DNA of 64,000 bases from CBDHDJ01 sp965261645 (GCA_965261645.1 CBDHDJ010000003.1:1302001-1366000), one strand, 5' to 3'; counted from the first letter of the stretch, positions 18,252 through 27,210 are shown. Numbers and translations are program-made. Notes: generated from the letters alone by a model not told the origin.

Positions 18252-18373
18252 GGGTCATCGATTGTAGGTCTTACAGGCCCTATCCAGTTAGTCTGATGGT
18301 ATGGACGCCCCTCGCGGCTTTTCGATGAGCCATACTGGAGCGTGTTGAACAAACCAGAAATGAGGAGGCGTCC

Positions 18374-19405
18374 ATGACGAAGGTTACGATAGTCGGGTTG
18401 GATTTGGCAAAGTCGGTGTTTCAAGTCCACGGTGCGGACAAAGAGGGCAGGCCAGTCGTGCGCAAGAAGCTGCGCCGGGGACAGGTGCTGGCGTTCTTCG
18501 CCGGCCTGTCGCCGTGTCTCATTGGATTGGAGGCCTGTGCCTCAGCGCATTATTGGGCCCGGGAGTTACGGGCGCTCGGGCACGCGGTGCGACTGATCCC
18601 ACCGCAGTATATGCACCCCTTCGTCAAGACGAACAAGAACGATGCTACGGATGCGGAAGCGATCTGCGAAGCGCTGATGCGCCCGACCATGCGGTTTGCG
18701 GCGGTGAAGTCGGCGGAACAACAGTCGGTTCTGATGCTGCACCGGGCGCGCGACCTGCTGGTGCGCCAGAGAACCATGCTGATCAATGCGCTCAGGGGGC
18801 ATTGCGGTGAGTTCGGCATGGTCGTCGCGCAAGGCGCGTCGAAGGTCACGATCCTCATCGAGATGATCGAAGACCGCGACGACGCGCGTCTGCCGGCGCT
18901 GGCGCGTGAGGCCCTGGGGTCGCTGGTCGAGCAGCTGAGGATGGCCCAGACACAGATCCTCGATCTTGAGAAGCAACTGAAGGCCTGGCATCGCACCAAT
19001 GAGGCAAGCCGGCGGCTTGAGGCGATCCCGGGTGTCGGGGTGATCACCGCCACCGCCCTTGTGGCGACGATCGGCGATGCCTCGCAGTTCCACTCCGGGC
19101 GTCAACTTGCCGCTTGGCTGGGCCTGGTTCCAAGACAGTATTCCAGCGGCGGCAAGGCGCGGCTCGGGCGCATATCCAAGCGCGGAGACGGCTATCTCCG
19201 TCGCCTTTTAGTTCATGGCGCGCGCGCCGATCTGCGCTGGTCTAGACACCGCAAAGAGCGGCGCTCTGTATGGCAGGAGAGCTTGCTCGCCCGCCGGCCG
19301 ACCAATGTGGTGCTGGTGGCGATGGCCAACAAGACGGCCCGGGTGGTCTGGGCCATGCTCAGCCGAGGCGAAGCCTTCCGGGCCGAAGCCCGATCCGCCG
19401 CCTAA
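18374..19405 (+). CDS. IS1111-type transposase, intact
   Basis: This is a 343-residue DEDD recombinase of the IS1111 group: VGLDLAKSVFQVHG (Asp), GLEACASAHYW (Glu), KNDATDAEAI (Asp pair), then the C-terminal LEAIPGVGVITATAL and WLGLVPRQYSSGG with the serine nucleophile region. A GAGGAGG box lies 5-8 bases before the ATG. Nothing is missing, so this copy could be active and could act on the two broken relatives in the window. Confidence 0.95.
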   Translation: MTKVTIVGLDLAKSVFQVHGADKEGRPVVRKKLRRGQVLAFFAGLSPCLIGLEACASAHYWARELRALGHAVRLIPPQYMHPFVKTNKNDATDAEAICEALMRPTMRFAAVKSAEQQSVLMLHRARDLLVRQRTMLINALRGHCGEFGMVVAQGASKVTILIEMIEDRDDARLPALAREALGSLVEQLRMAQTQILDLEKQLKAWHRTNEASRRLEAIPGVGVITATALVATIGDASQFHSGRQLAAWLGLVPRQYSSGGKARLGRISKRGDGYLRRLLVHGARADLRWSRHRKERRSVWQESLLARRPTNVVLVAMANKTARVVWAMLSRGEAFRAEARSAA

Positions 19406-19638
19406 CGCAGAACGAAAGAAACACTATTGCGAGGGTGATGATGATGTGATGGCGAAACAGGGTAACCGGGATCGGCTCAACCCGAGGCATTGTCCGAGCC
19501 TTGAACTCGATAGTCTGACCGGGCGTCGATCCTCGAATTCCATCAGGGCCAGCGGCAACGACTGTGCTGCACCAAAAGGCCGGATAGATGACTGCAAACC
19601 CAACCCGCTTCTAATCACCAAAACCACTTGCAATCAGG
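19406..19638 (+). ncRNA. candidate bridge-RNA region of the intact IS1111
   Basis: This 233-base non-coding stretch lies between the transposase stop and the right sub-terminal repeat, where IS1111 elements encode their guide RNA. No open frame is supported. The call rests on family position only. Confidence 0.35.
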
Positions 19639-19651
19639 GGGGCGTCCATAG

Positions 19652-19883
19652 ATGACAATGCCCGCCGCCACTTCCGCCTCGACCGCCCGCGCCAGCAGGG
19701 ACCGGGCGCCGCTGCGCAGCACCTCGGTCAACGGATCGGAAAACGTCGATGGCTGGGAAAGCTTCAAAACGTCATTGTCACTCACGGCGTATCACTCCTT
19801 CGTTGGAGAAGTGGAGGCTCGATCACCCCCATGATACGCCGCCTTAACCCTTCACCCCGTCACCAATTTCTGGCCATAGTTCG
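19652..19883 (-). pseudogene. IS256-family transposase stump
   Basis: The first 44 codons of an IS256-type transposase are read from GTG at 19785 (SDNDVLKLSQPSTFSDPL, then EVLRSGARSLLARAVEAEV), closely matching the start of the intact IS256 at 14447-15703. The rest is replaced by the IS1111 element. A terminal-repeat-like sequence ending TGGCCATAGTTC lies at about 19860-19883. Confidence 0.8.
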
Positions 19884-19938
19884 GTTCCATATGGGGAATC
19901 CCGGTTTGGTAGTGGCGAACTCGATGAAAGGACCAGAT

Positions 19939-20499
19939 ATGAAATCGTCAACGGGTGACAGAACGGAGGCGGAGAAACCCACTCATATAATGATGCAGGA
20001 ACTGAAACTAATAGAAGAAAATATCCCGGCAAACAATTGCGCCTCACGGCGAGTTTTAATTCGAAGTATATTTTCTTCTCTTGAAATTCTGTTGTCTGAT
20101 ATCTCGGCAGTCTTGGTCAAGGAAATGGCTCCTCCGGAGGAAAGCGCGCCTCACGAGGAGAAACACCGATACTTCCTTGAATTGTGCGCTCTATCCGATA
20201 TATCGTACGAGATTAGGCAAAATGGTGTATTAGCAATCAAATCGCCTCGCATTCGGTTTGAAAATAGAGTGATGTTTGTGCTTCAACTGGTGGATCGAAC
20301 CTTCGGTAGAGGCACTAAACCAAGCGAAATTGAAGGACGAGAGGAGTTTCTGAATGCAATAAAGATTAGGAATCGCGTCACCCATCCGAAAACGAGAGAG
20401 GATCTACAGGTGTCACAAGAAGACTACGACACAGCGGTCAGAGGTCTCCAATGGTTCGTCAGTAACCATCACCGTGCGTGTGGAGGCAGTGAGTACTGA
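19939..20499 (+). CDS. HEPN-like protein, possible RNase
   Basis: This 186-residue protein is all-helical in appearance and carries RNRVTH near its C-terminus (residues about 148-153), which fits the HEPN motif R-polar-x3-H. Upstream helices include RSIFSSLEILLSDISAVLV. HEPN proteins are often RNases in toxin or defence systems. ATG at 19939 follows AAAGGA by 6 bases; ATG at 19924 is an alternative. Codon use is more AT-rich than its neighbours, which suggests separate transfer. No partner antitoxin is seen beside it. The family is inferred from the motif, not from a search. Confidence 0.5.
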   Translation: MKSSTGDRTEAEKPTHIMMQELKLIEENIPANNCASRRVLIRSIFSSLEILLSDISAVLVKEMAPPEESAPHEEKHRYFLELCALSDISYEIRQNGVLAIKSPRIRFENRVMFVLQLVDRTFGRGTKPSEIEGREEFLNAIKIRNRVTHPKTREDLQVSQEDYDTAVRGLQWFVSNHHRACGGSEY

Positions 20500-20635
20500 A
20501 ATTGAGTCCGCTCCGTCCCACTGGAATTCGCGAAGAAACATGTCAAAGCTCGAGATTAGGGAGATGATGGAAACCGTAGTCCTCAGCGAGGTGGGATCGA
20601 GAGGGACGTAACACCGTTATGAAGCGGTGTTGTGA
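20500..20635. other. short gap, nothing recognised
   Basis: This gap lies between the HEPN-like gene and the IS3 end. It contains a short palindrome AACACCGNTNNNNNNCGGTGTT at 20612-20633 (N marks bases that do not pair). Confidence 0.3.
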
Positions 20636-20665
20636 CGTTGACCCCAAATTCCGGACCAGGTGTTT

Positions 20666-21479
20666 CTTCACCTGTGCGGCCTGAGCGATGGTCATGTCCC
20701 TCCTGGCCTGTGCCGGCGTCCGGTAGCCGATGCTCGAGTGGCGCCGTCGTTGGTTATAGAAGATCTCGATGTACTCGAATAGCGCAGCCCTGGCCTCGCG
20801 CCAGGTAGAAAACCGGGTACGGTGCACGAGTTCGGTCTTGAGAGACCCAAAGAAGCTCTCCATAGGGGCGTTGTCGAGGCAATTCCCCTTGCGGCTCATG
20901 GAGGCCTCGATGCCATGGAGGCGGAGCAGTTTGCGGTAGTCACCGCAGGCATATTGGGCGAGTTCAATCGGTCGTTGCAACACTCTGGCATAGGAGGTTG
21001 CTATGACGGTACGCAGACGGCGGTCGGATCGGTCTGGACGGAGCAAGTTGCATTCGCCAGGTCGACCGGACTCGGCACGGCGTGAGGAGCTTGTTCGGTT
21101 CTGGGCAGCGATTGCGACGGGGCGTTCGAGCGAGGACGCTCTTCAGCCGCTCGGACATCGACCAGCCGACGATCTCCATTGTGGCCAGATCCTTGACGGC
21201 GGCGAGGTAGAGCCAGCCTTCGTCGGTCGGGATGTAGGAGATGTCAGCGAGCCAGACCGCATCGGGCGTAGCGGCTTTGAAGTTGCGGTCGAGCAGATTG
21301 GGCGCGATCGCATGGGAGTGGCGGCTGTCGGTGGTGATCGGCCCCTGCCGCCTGCCTCGCGGTGGACGAATGCCGTTCTCTCGCATGAGCTTGGCGACCG
21401 TGCGCTTCGAGATGCAAAAGCCGCGGGCCTTCAACTCGGCATGGATCCGAGGCGCGCCGTAGCACCTCTTGCTCTTCAA
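20666..21479 (-). pseudogene. IS3-family OrfB, broken
   Basis: The 5' part (21137-21479) has CYGAPRIHAELKARGF and the first Asp in VWLADISYIPT. The 3' part (20666 to about 20975) has QYACGDYRKLL and the Glu region NAPMESFFGSLKTEL followed by YNQRRRHSSIGY. Between them about 160 bases of an IS30-type element replace the HHSDRG block. It is not functional. Confidence 0.85.
20976..21136 (+). pseudogene. IS30-family stump inside IS3
   Basis: From ATG at 21003 the frame reads MTVRRRRSDRSGRSK and then REELVRFWAAIATGRSSEDA, the N-terminal end of an alphaproteobacterial IS30-type transposase. After 21136 the sequence returns to IS3 orfB on the other strand. A TTGCAACACT-like end with an AGGAGG box lies just upstream (20974-20995). 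Only the first 45 codons survive. Confidence 0.65.
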
Positions 21480-21723
21480 CCTCCTCCGTCAGCCGCTTGT
21501 TATCCCGGCGAAGCTGCACCAGTTCAGCGGCCTCGGCTTTCTGCGCCGCGGTCGCCGCGGCCGAGCCCGCGGCCTCAAGCTCGAGCCGCCAGGTCTTCAG
21601 CTGCGTTGGCGTGACGCCGAGCTCGGCAGCCACACTGCTATGCGTCGCACCCGGCTCCGACAGCCGGGCAACCGACTGTTCCTTGTATTCCGGCGAAAAT
21701 CGCCGCCTCGTCTGCTTTGTCAT
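21437..21723 (-). pseudogene. IS3-family OrfA, fused to orfB by deletion
   Basis: This is an OrfA beginning MTKQTRRRFSPEYKEQSVA, with HTH (SVAAELGVTPTQLKTWRLE) and a coiled segment EAAELVQLRRDNKRLTEEVE. It then jumps into the orfB region (CYGAPRIH in a neighbouring frame), so the normal orfA end and orfB start are missing. The same OrfA N-terminus occurs at 45333. Confidence 0.8.
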
Positions 21724-21778
21724 CTCGTCCCTCCAGGTCGGTAGTTAATTTATCGCCTGGTCCGGGATCCGGGAGCAA

Positions 21779-22840
21779 CGTCAGGACAAGATAGTCCAGA
21801 AGACGGTGGCGGAGATCATCCTGACGCCGATTTACGAGGCGGAGTTCCTGGGGTTCAGCTATGGGTTCCGGCCCGGGCGTGGGGCGCATGATGCGCTCGA
21901 TGCGCTCGCGGCTGGGATCAAACGGCGCAAGATCAACTGGGTGGTGGACTGTGACATTCGTGCATTCTTCGACAACGTGTCGAGGAACTGGCTGGTCCGG
22001 TTTCTCGAACACCGCATCGCGTACAAGCGGGTTATCAGGCTCATCATCAAGTGGTTGAACGCTGGCGTCATGGAAGATGGAGAGTGGCGGGACAACCTGC
22101 GGGGAACGCCGCAAGGCTCGGTGGCTTCACCGGTCTTGGCGAACATCTACCTGCACTATGTCCTCGACTTGTGGTTCCAGAAGAAGTGGCGCAGCCACGA
22201 GGTCGAAGGCGACACAATCATCGTGCGGTACGCCGATGATTTCGTGGTGGGTTTTCAGCACAAGCGGGACGCGGAGCGCTTCCTGAAGGCCGTAAAGGAG
22301 CGGTTCGGAAGGTTCGGACTGGACATACACCCCGACAAGACCCGGCTCATTGAGTTCGGGCGGTTTGCCGTGAAAGACCGTCGGCAACGAGGGCAGGGAA
22401 GACCGGAGACCTTCGATTTTCTGGGCTTCACGCACTACTGCGCGAAGGACAGACGAGGGAGATTCCAGTTGGGGCGCAAACCGGTCGCGAGGCGGATGAG
22501 CCGTACACTGAAGCGGATTAAGGAGGCGCTACGCAGGTGGATGCATTGCAAGTCCAAGACGACGGCAAGATGGCTGGGGAAGGTGCTCGACGGATGGCTC
22601 AACTACTACGCAGTCCTGAACAGCTACCGATACCTCGACCGTTTTGCTACACGCCTGAAGCGTCTGTGGCTGCGCACGCTACGCCTACGGTCCCAGAAGG
22701 ACCGCACGACATGGGCCGATATTGCGGCACTGACCAAGACCCATTGGCCCAGGCTGGAAATCCGACACCCGTGGCCGGACCAACGATTTGCCGTCAGCGC
22801 TATGCGGGGCGGAACCCAAGGGAGGAGCCGGATGCCCTAG
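21779..22840 (+). pseudogene. ltrA: group II intron reverse transcriptase, N-truncated
   Basis: The frame starts within the fingers domain (QDKIVQKTVAEIILTPIYEA) and includes GFRPGRGAHDALDAL, CDIRAFFDNV, GTPQGSVASPVLANIYL and the catalytic VRYADDFVVG. A maturase/thumb region follows (WLGKVLDGWLNYYAVLNSYR). There is no HNH endonuclease motif. The first third, including RT block 0-1, was removed by the IS3 insertion. It ends just before a domain V-like stem. Confidence 0.9.
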
Positions 22841-22895
22841 CGGGCCTGTCCGGATCTGTGCGGGGGGCGCTGGGCAACCAGCGTCCCTACCGCGA
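22825..22895 (+). ncRNA. group II intron 1, domains V-VI
   Basis: The sequence GAGCCGGATGCCC...GTCCGGATCTG at 22825-22858 folds as a domain V hairpin with the catalytic AGC near its 5' side. A GC stem (GGGGGCGCTGGGCAACCAGC) fits domain VI. The RNA end would fall at about 22895, at CTACCGCGA. The 5' domains of this intron are missing. Confidence 0.6.
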
Positions 22896-24790
22896 GTGTG
22901 CCGAGCATGTCCAACAGCTTGGAGGTGGAAGTCCTTTATCCAGCCTGATGGCGGCGAAGGATTAGTGAAGCGCAAGGGCTGCCGCCGTGAGGCGGGGTCT
23001 GAAGGAAGCGTGGAGCAAAGCCGCGACCCGACGAACAGAAATCGGATACGAGGCCTACCCGGCCGGACGAGCGGGCTCGCAACCGCGAAGTCCAGTGCCA
23101 TCAAGGACCGGGGTGGTAGATCCGGCGGGTGTGCGGTGAAGGCGGTTGAACTTACCTCGGGAGATCTGCGTCGTGTCCCGGCAAGCGGGACTGAGGGCAC
23201 CGCAAGATGCCCCGACCGCGGCGCAGAAGTCAGCAGAGGGCATAGTAGGCCGGGCGACCGGCCGAAGGCCCGAACGGTCCCCGCAAGAGGTTAATGGAAG
23301 GGGCAAGTAGGACAGTCGTCTCGTGCGGGTCATGCGGCAGAATATCCAGCTAGAGTTGGCCTTTCCTCCGATCGTGAAGGGTGAAGCCCGGAGCGTCGTG
23401 GGGCGAGGGACCGAAACCCGGTCGGCGGCGACTGACCCCGAAAGCCCGGCGGCCCTTGGGCCGACGATGGAAACGATCCTTGACCGAGAGAACCTGAAGA
23501 AGGCGCTGTCCAGGGTCAAAGGCAACAAGGGAGCGCCAGGGGTCGACGGAATGTCCGTCGAGCAACTCCCGGCGTTCCTGAAGGAGCACTGGCCAGCCAT
23601 TCGGGACCAGCTGCTAAAGGGGGCTTACCGGCCGCAGCCGGTGCGGCGTGTCGAGATCCCGAAACCGGGCGGCGGTGTCCGCAAGCTCGGTATTCCGACG
23701 GTACTCGACCGCCTTATCCAGCAGGCGGTGCTGCAGGTCCTGCAGGTGGACTGGGACCCGACGTTCTCCGAGCACAGCTTCGGCTTCCGGCCGAACCGCT
23801 CGGCCCATCAGGCGGTGTCGCGCGCGCAAGAGCATATTGCCGCGGGCCATCGCTGGGTCGTGGACATCGACCTGGAGAAGTTCTTCGATCGAGTCAATCA
23901 CGACATGCTGATGGGCCTGGTGGCGAAACGGGTGTCCGACAAGCGGTTGCTCAAGCTTATCCGCGGCTATCTGACCGCGGGGGTGATGGAAAACGGGCTG
24001 GTCGACACGACGGATGAGGGCACGCCGCAGGGTGGCCCGCTGTCGCCGTTGTTGTCTAACCTTGTGCTTAATGAGCTGGACCGGGAACTCGAGCACCGGG
24101 GCCATCGCTTCGTGCGTTATGCCGATGACTGCAACATCTATGTTGGCAGCCACCGAGCAGGGCGGCGCGTGATGGACGGCGTGACCCGGTTCCTGGAAAC
24201 CAAGCTCAAGCTCAAGATCAACACGGCGAAGAGCGCGGTCGCGCGTCCGTGGCAGCGTGCATTCCTGGGCTTCAGCTTCACATCCGGTAAACAGCCGAAG
24301 CGGCGCATCGCGCCGTACTCGGTCGTCCGGTTCAAGAGGCGGGTTCGGGAACTGACACGCCGCACACGGGGCGTGAGCCTCGAACGTAGAGTCGAAGACC
24401 TTGCCGTCTACCTCAATGGATGGCACGGCTACTTCGGCTTCTGCGAAACACCGTCCACGCTTCGAAGCCTTGACCAGTGGGTGCGGCGGCGGCTTCGTGC
24501 CGTCGTTTGGCAGCAATGGCGACGCGGGCCGAAGCGCTATGCGGAACTCCGCAGACGCGACGTCGGCCATGTGCTGGCCGCGCAGACCGCCGGGAGTGCC
24601 TGTGGCCCCTGGCGCCTGAGCAACAGCCCCGCGCTGTCCATCGCCATGTCAAACGCCTTCTTCAGCCAACTCGGTCTGCCGTCCCTCGTCCCCCAACCGA
24701 CCGCTTAATCCGCCGAACCGCCGTGGTACGTGACCCGTATGCCCGGTGGTGTGGGAGGGGTGGCGCCGTGAGGCGCCCCCCTATCCCGAT
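22896..24790 (+). mobile_element. group II intron 2, apparently complete
   Basis: The 5' end GTGTGCCGAG at 22896 fits the GUGYG consensus and directly follows the 3' end of intron 1. About 430 bases of structured non-coding DNA precede the reverse transcriptase. A domain V hairpin (GAACCGCCGTGG...CCCGGTGGTGTG, 24715-24753) and a domain VI stem with CCTATCCCGAT close the intron near 24790. It lies in tandem with the truncated intron 1. Confidence 0.7.
23332..24708 (+). CDS. ltrA: group II intron reverse transcriptase/maturase
   Basis: This protein of about 458 residues has RT blocks: GNKGAPGVDGMSVEQLP, KPGGGVRKLGIPTVLDRLIQ, FGFRPNRSAHQAV, DIDLEKFFDRVNHDMLM, GTPQGGPLSPLLSNLVL and catalytic VRYADDCNIYV (about residues 262-266). 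A maturase domain follows (YLNGWHGYFGFCETPSTLRSLDQWVRRRLR). There is no endonuclease domain. ATG at 23332 is used; GTG at 23323 is an alternative. It copies and splices its own intron (22896-24790). Confidence 0.95.
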   Translation: MRQNIQLELAFPPIVKGEARSVVGRGTETRSAATDPESPAALGPTMETILDRENLKKALSRVKGNKGAPGVDGMSVEQLPAFLKEHWPAIRDQLLKGAYRPQPVRRVEIPKPGGGVRKLGIPTVLDRLIQQAVLQVLQVDWDPTFSEHSFGFRPNRSAHQAVSRAQEHIAAGHRWVVDIDLEKFFDRVNHDMLMGLVAKRVSDKRLLKLIRGYLTAGVMENGLVDTTDEGTPQGGPLSPLLSNLVLNELDRELEHRGHRFVRYADDCNIYVGSHRAGRRVMDGVTRFLETKLKLKINTAKSAVARPWQRAFLGFSFTSGKQPKRRIAPYSVVRFKRRVRELTRRTRGVSLERRVEDLAVYLNGWHGYFGFCETPSTLRSLDQWVRRRLRAVVWQQWRRGPKRYAELRRRDVGHVLAAQTAGSACGPWRLSNSPALSIAMSNAFFSQLGLPSLVPQPTA

Positions 24791-24892
24791 TAGTACGCCG
24801 TTGCACTCGGCGGCGCTTTCAAACATTAACCCTGCCGTCATAGTGGAACTCATCAGGCATGGTGCAGGCGGCTTCTTCGAGTGCGCTCCAGC

Positions 24893-24988
24893 ATCAGTCA
24901 GGCTCAGCTTAGGCGGCACAAGTTTCGCCAATTCACCATCTATGGCATCGAAATCGATATCCTCTTCATTGAAGCGTTTCGCCGGCAT
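24893..24988 (-). pseudogene. fragment of relaxase-associated small gene (copy 3)
   Basis: This is 32 codons reading MPAKRFNEEDIDFDAIDGE and AKLVPPKLSLTD, closely matching the N-terminus of the small gene at 55260-55562 and the broken copy at 37676-37980. It then leaves the family. A relaxase fragment follows at 25072, so this is the stump of a third mobilisation module. Confidence 0.8.
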
Positions 24989-25071
24989 CGTCCATCTCCC
25001 CGCTGTTTCCAGAATCCGCAAGCCAGCGTCTCACCCATCCACCCCAAAGGCGAAGGCTTTTTAGCAGCCTG

Positions 25072-25401
25072 CTAGGGGAATCCCTCTTCGTCGCCGCCGA
25101 CCATCACCATCAGCGAGACCGATTTCGGCGCCGAGAGGGTCACGCCCCGGCCTGGCCGGTGATGAATGGTTCCGTCCATCTCCTTGCGTCCGAGCCGCCG
25201 TCCGCCGGGAACCTCTCCTTCGAGAACCCGCTGGAACGCCTCCGGCTCGACCGGCCCTGAGAGCCCGAGCGCCGCCGCGCCCTTGCCGGGCCAGGCGCTC
25301 GTCTCGCGATGGGCCGCGTCGTCCTTCGCGTAGTAGCCGTCCTTTTCGAAATAGCTCACGCCTTGTGCCGGCGAGGCGGTCTTGCCAATCGACGCTACCA
25401 T
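25072..25401 (-). pseudogene. MobF relaxase, N-terminal fragment
   Basis: The first 108 codons of a TrwC/TraI-type relaxase: MVASIGKTASPAQGVSYFEK, then DGYYAKDD with the tyrosine pair region, and GVTLSAPKSVSLMVMVGGDE. The histidine metal motif and helicase are missing. It is only distantly related to the two full relaxases in the window, which begin MVATLAQAAS, so it came from a different element. Confidence 0.82.
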
Positions 25402-25631
25402 CGTGGCTGCGCTCCGGTGGCCGGGCGGTTCGCTGGAAACGGCGTGTCCATTTTGCCCAGATACGCGCTTTCCGGGCAGGGAACAAGAGACGAACGCCGG
25501 GCTTCGCAGCCCTGTCGGCCCGTGGCGGCGATTATCGTTGGCCCCGGGGGCACCCTGTTGAACGATTTATGCTCACGCGCCGCGTTGACAGGTAGAATTC
25601 TGTATCGAGCATGCAACACCAGGGACCAACG

Positions 25632-27056
25632 ATGGTAAGCAAACAATCCAAAATATGCCAATGCCGAGTATTGGCGAAATTTATGAGTGCATCAGTTTTC
25701 CTGTGGTTTGCTGCGGCGACCGCGTCGTCTGCGGACCTATCCTGCAACAACTGGAACACGAAACACTTCCTAAAGTCTGCTCGTGTGGTCGACGTAATGC
25801 GCTGCATTCGAGTGGGGGCCAAGCTAGACGCACAGAATGAATACGGGATGACTCCACTCCACCACGCGGCCGCGTACAGCGAGGCGCTCTCAGTAGTGAG
25901 AGCGTTGCTGGATGCAGGTGCTATGGTGGATGCGCGATCCACACGGGGCGCGACACCCTTGCATTGGGCGGCAAGGCTCAGCAAGACACCTGCTGTCGTC
26001 AAGCTGTTGCTGATTGCGGGGGCCAAGCTGGAAGCTCAGGATTTTCGCGGTGAAACCCCCTTGCATTGGGCAGCGACATTCAGCGAGACACCTGCCGTCG
26101 TCAGGATGCTGATCGAAGAGGGTGCCAGGCCCGACGCACGGGACAAGAATAGAGAGACGCCTCTGCACAGGGCGGCAGAAATCAACAGGACACCTGCCGT
26201 GGTCGGGATGCTGCTCAAAGCGGGCGCTAGGCTGGACGCACGGGACAAGAACGGGCATACGCCCTTGCACGGGGCAGCGGCATTCAGCATCACGCCTTCC
26301 GTCGTCCAAGTACTGTTGGATGCCGACGCTAGACTGGACGCGCGGAACAAGAACGGAGAGACGCCTTTGCACCGAGCGGCAACATTCAGCATCACGCCGT
26401 CGGTCATCCATGTCTTGCTAAATGGCGGCGCCAAGCTCGACGCGCGGGACAGCAAGCGGAAAACGCCCTTGCATCTGGCAGCGTACATGGGCCCGTCGTC
26501 GCGGCCCGTTATCGAAGCCTTGTTGGACGCCGGCGCAAAGCTGGATGCGCGGGATGATCGTGGCGCTACTCCATTGCACTGGGCTGCGGGATTCAGCTAT
26601 AGGCCGACCGTCTCCACATTGTTGCTGGATGCGGGTGCCAAGCTGGACGCGCGGGATGATGTTGGATGGAGCCCTTTGCACTGGGCAGCACAATCGAGTG
26701 CTCCTTCCGTCGTGCAGGCGCTACTTGAAGCGGGAGCACATTTGGAAGCGTCTGCGAAGGACGGTAGAACACCCTTACACATAGCGGCAGCGTTCAGTGA
26801 CGCACCGTCAGTGATCAAAGTCTTGCTGGATGCTGGTGCCGAATTAGAGGCGCCCGACTCGGCCGGACAGACTCCCTTGCATTGGGCGGCAGGGAAGAGC
26901 AATACACCTTCCGCTGTTCAGGTGTTGATAGATGCAGGTGCAAACCTGAGAGCAAAAACGTGGGATGGCAAGACAGCATGGGACCTCATCAAGTTCAATT
27001 CGTCTCTACAAGATACGGATATCTACTGGCGCCTTAATGAACTTCGTTTTGAATGA
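25632..27056 (+). CDS. exported ankyrin-repeat protein
   Basis: This 474-residue protein has a signal peptide (MVSKQSKICQ, then a hydrophobic stretch FMSASVFLWFAAATASSA and cut before DLSC). Eleven ankyrin repeats of about 34 residues follow, each with a TPLHxAA core and an AGAxLDAR-type turn, plus partial caps at both ends. ATG at 25632 follows AGGGA and is preferred to 25611. It probably binds protein in the periplasm or outside the cell; the partner is unknown. Repeat-to-repeat similarity is high, which indicates recent internal duplication. It sits alone between mobile fragments. Confidence 0.85.
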   Translation: MVSKQSKICQCRVLAKFMSASVFLWFAAATASSADLSCNNWNTKHFLKSARVVDVMRCIRVGAKLDAQNEYGMTPLHHAAAYSEALSVVRALLDAGAMVDARSTRGATPLHWAARLSKTPAVVKLLLIAGAKLEAQDFRGETPLHWAATFSETPAVVRMLIEEGARPDARDKNRETPLHRAAEINRTPAVVGMLLKAGARLDARDKNGHTPLHGAAAFSITPSVVQVLLDADARLDARNKNGETPLHRAATFSITPSVIHVLLNGGAKLDARDSKRKTPLHLAAYMGPSSRPVIEALLDAGAKLDARDDRGATPLHWAAGFSYRPTVSTLLLDAGAKLDARDDVGWSPLHWAAQSSAPSVVQALLEAGAHLEASAKDGRTPLHIAAAFSDAPSVIKVLLDAGAELEAPDSAGQTPLHWAAGKSNTPSAVQVLIDAGANLRAKTWDGKTAWDLIKFNSSLQDTDIYWRLNELRFE

Positions 27057-27094
27057 GTATCAGTATTACTTTGGAGCCGCGAATTTTGCCGCTC

Positions 27095-27210
27095 TCAAGA
27101 TTGAAATTGTGTCACAAGCACGGCCTCAGCCCGGCGGCACTGTACGAGCTGAAGGCCAAATGCGGCAGCATAGAGATTTCGAACGCCTGTCGCTCGAACA
27201 AGCTCGCAAA
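27095..27210 (+). pseudogene. IS3-family OrfA relic
   Basis: A frame in this region reads CHKHGLSPAALYELKAKCGS and then IEISNACR, which resembles the OrfA segment CRKHGISSATFYKWKAKYGG of IS3/IS407-type elements. No other part survives. It overlaps no real gene and lies just after the ankyrin stop. Confidence 0.45.

Larger units (their letters stand above)
18300..19650 (+). mobile_element. IS1111-type element, intact
   Basis: Sub-terminal inverted repeats TATGGACGCCCC (18300-18311) and GGGGCGTCCATA (19639-19650) bound an intact transposase gene. It separates the IS6 tail from an IS256 stump, so it was inserted at or near that junction. There is no target duplication. Confidence 0.88.
20636..21780 (-). 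mobile_element. decayed IS3-family element with internal deletion and IS30 insert
   Basis: The ends are TGACGTTGACCCCAAATTCC (20636 onwards) and, inverted, TGACGTTGCTCCCGGATCCC (ending about 21780), both followed by CGGACCAGG-type sequence. The coding region is damaged twice: an internal deletion fuses orfA to the middle of orfB, and an IS30 fragment splits orfB. The IS3 truncates the group II intron gene that follows. Confidence 0.82.

Noticed and set aside
25632..27056. Regular DNA repeats suggesting a CRISPR array
   Set aside because: The repeats are about 102 bases long, in frame, and encode ankyrin units; there are no spacers and no cas genes.
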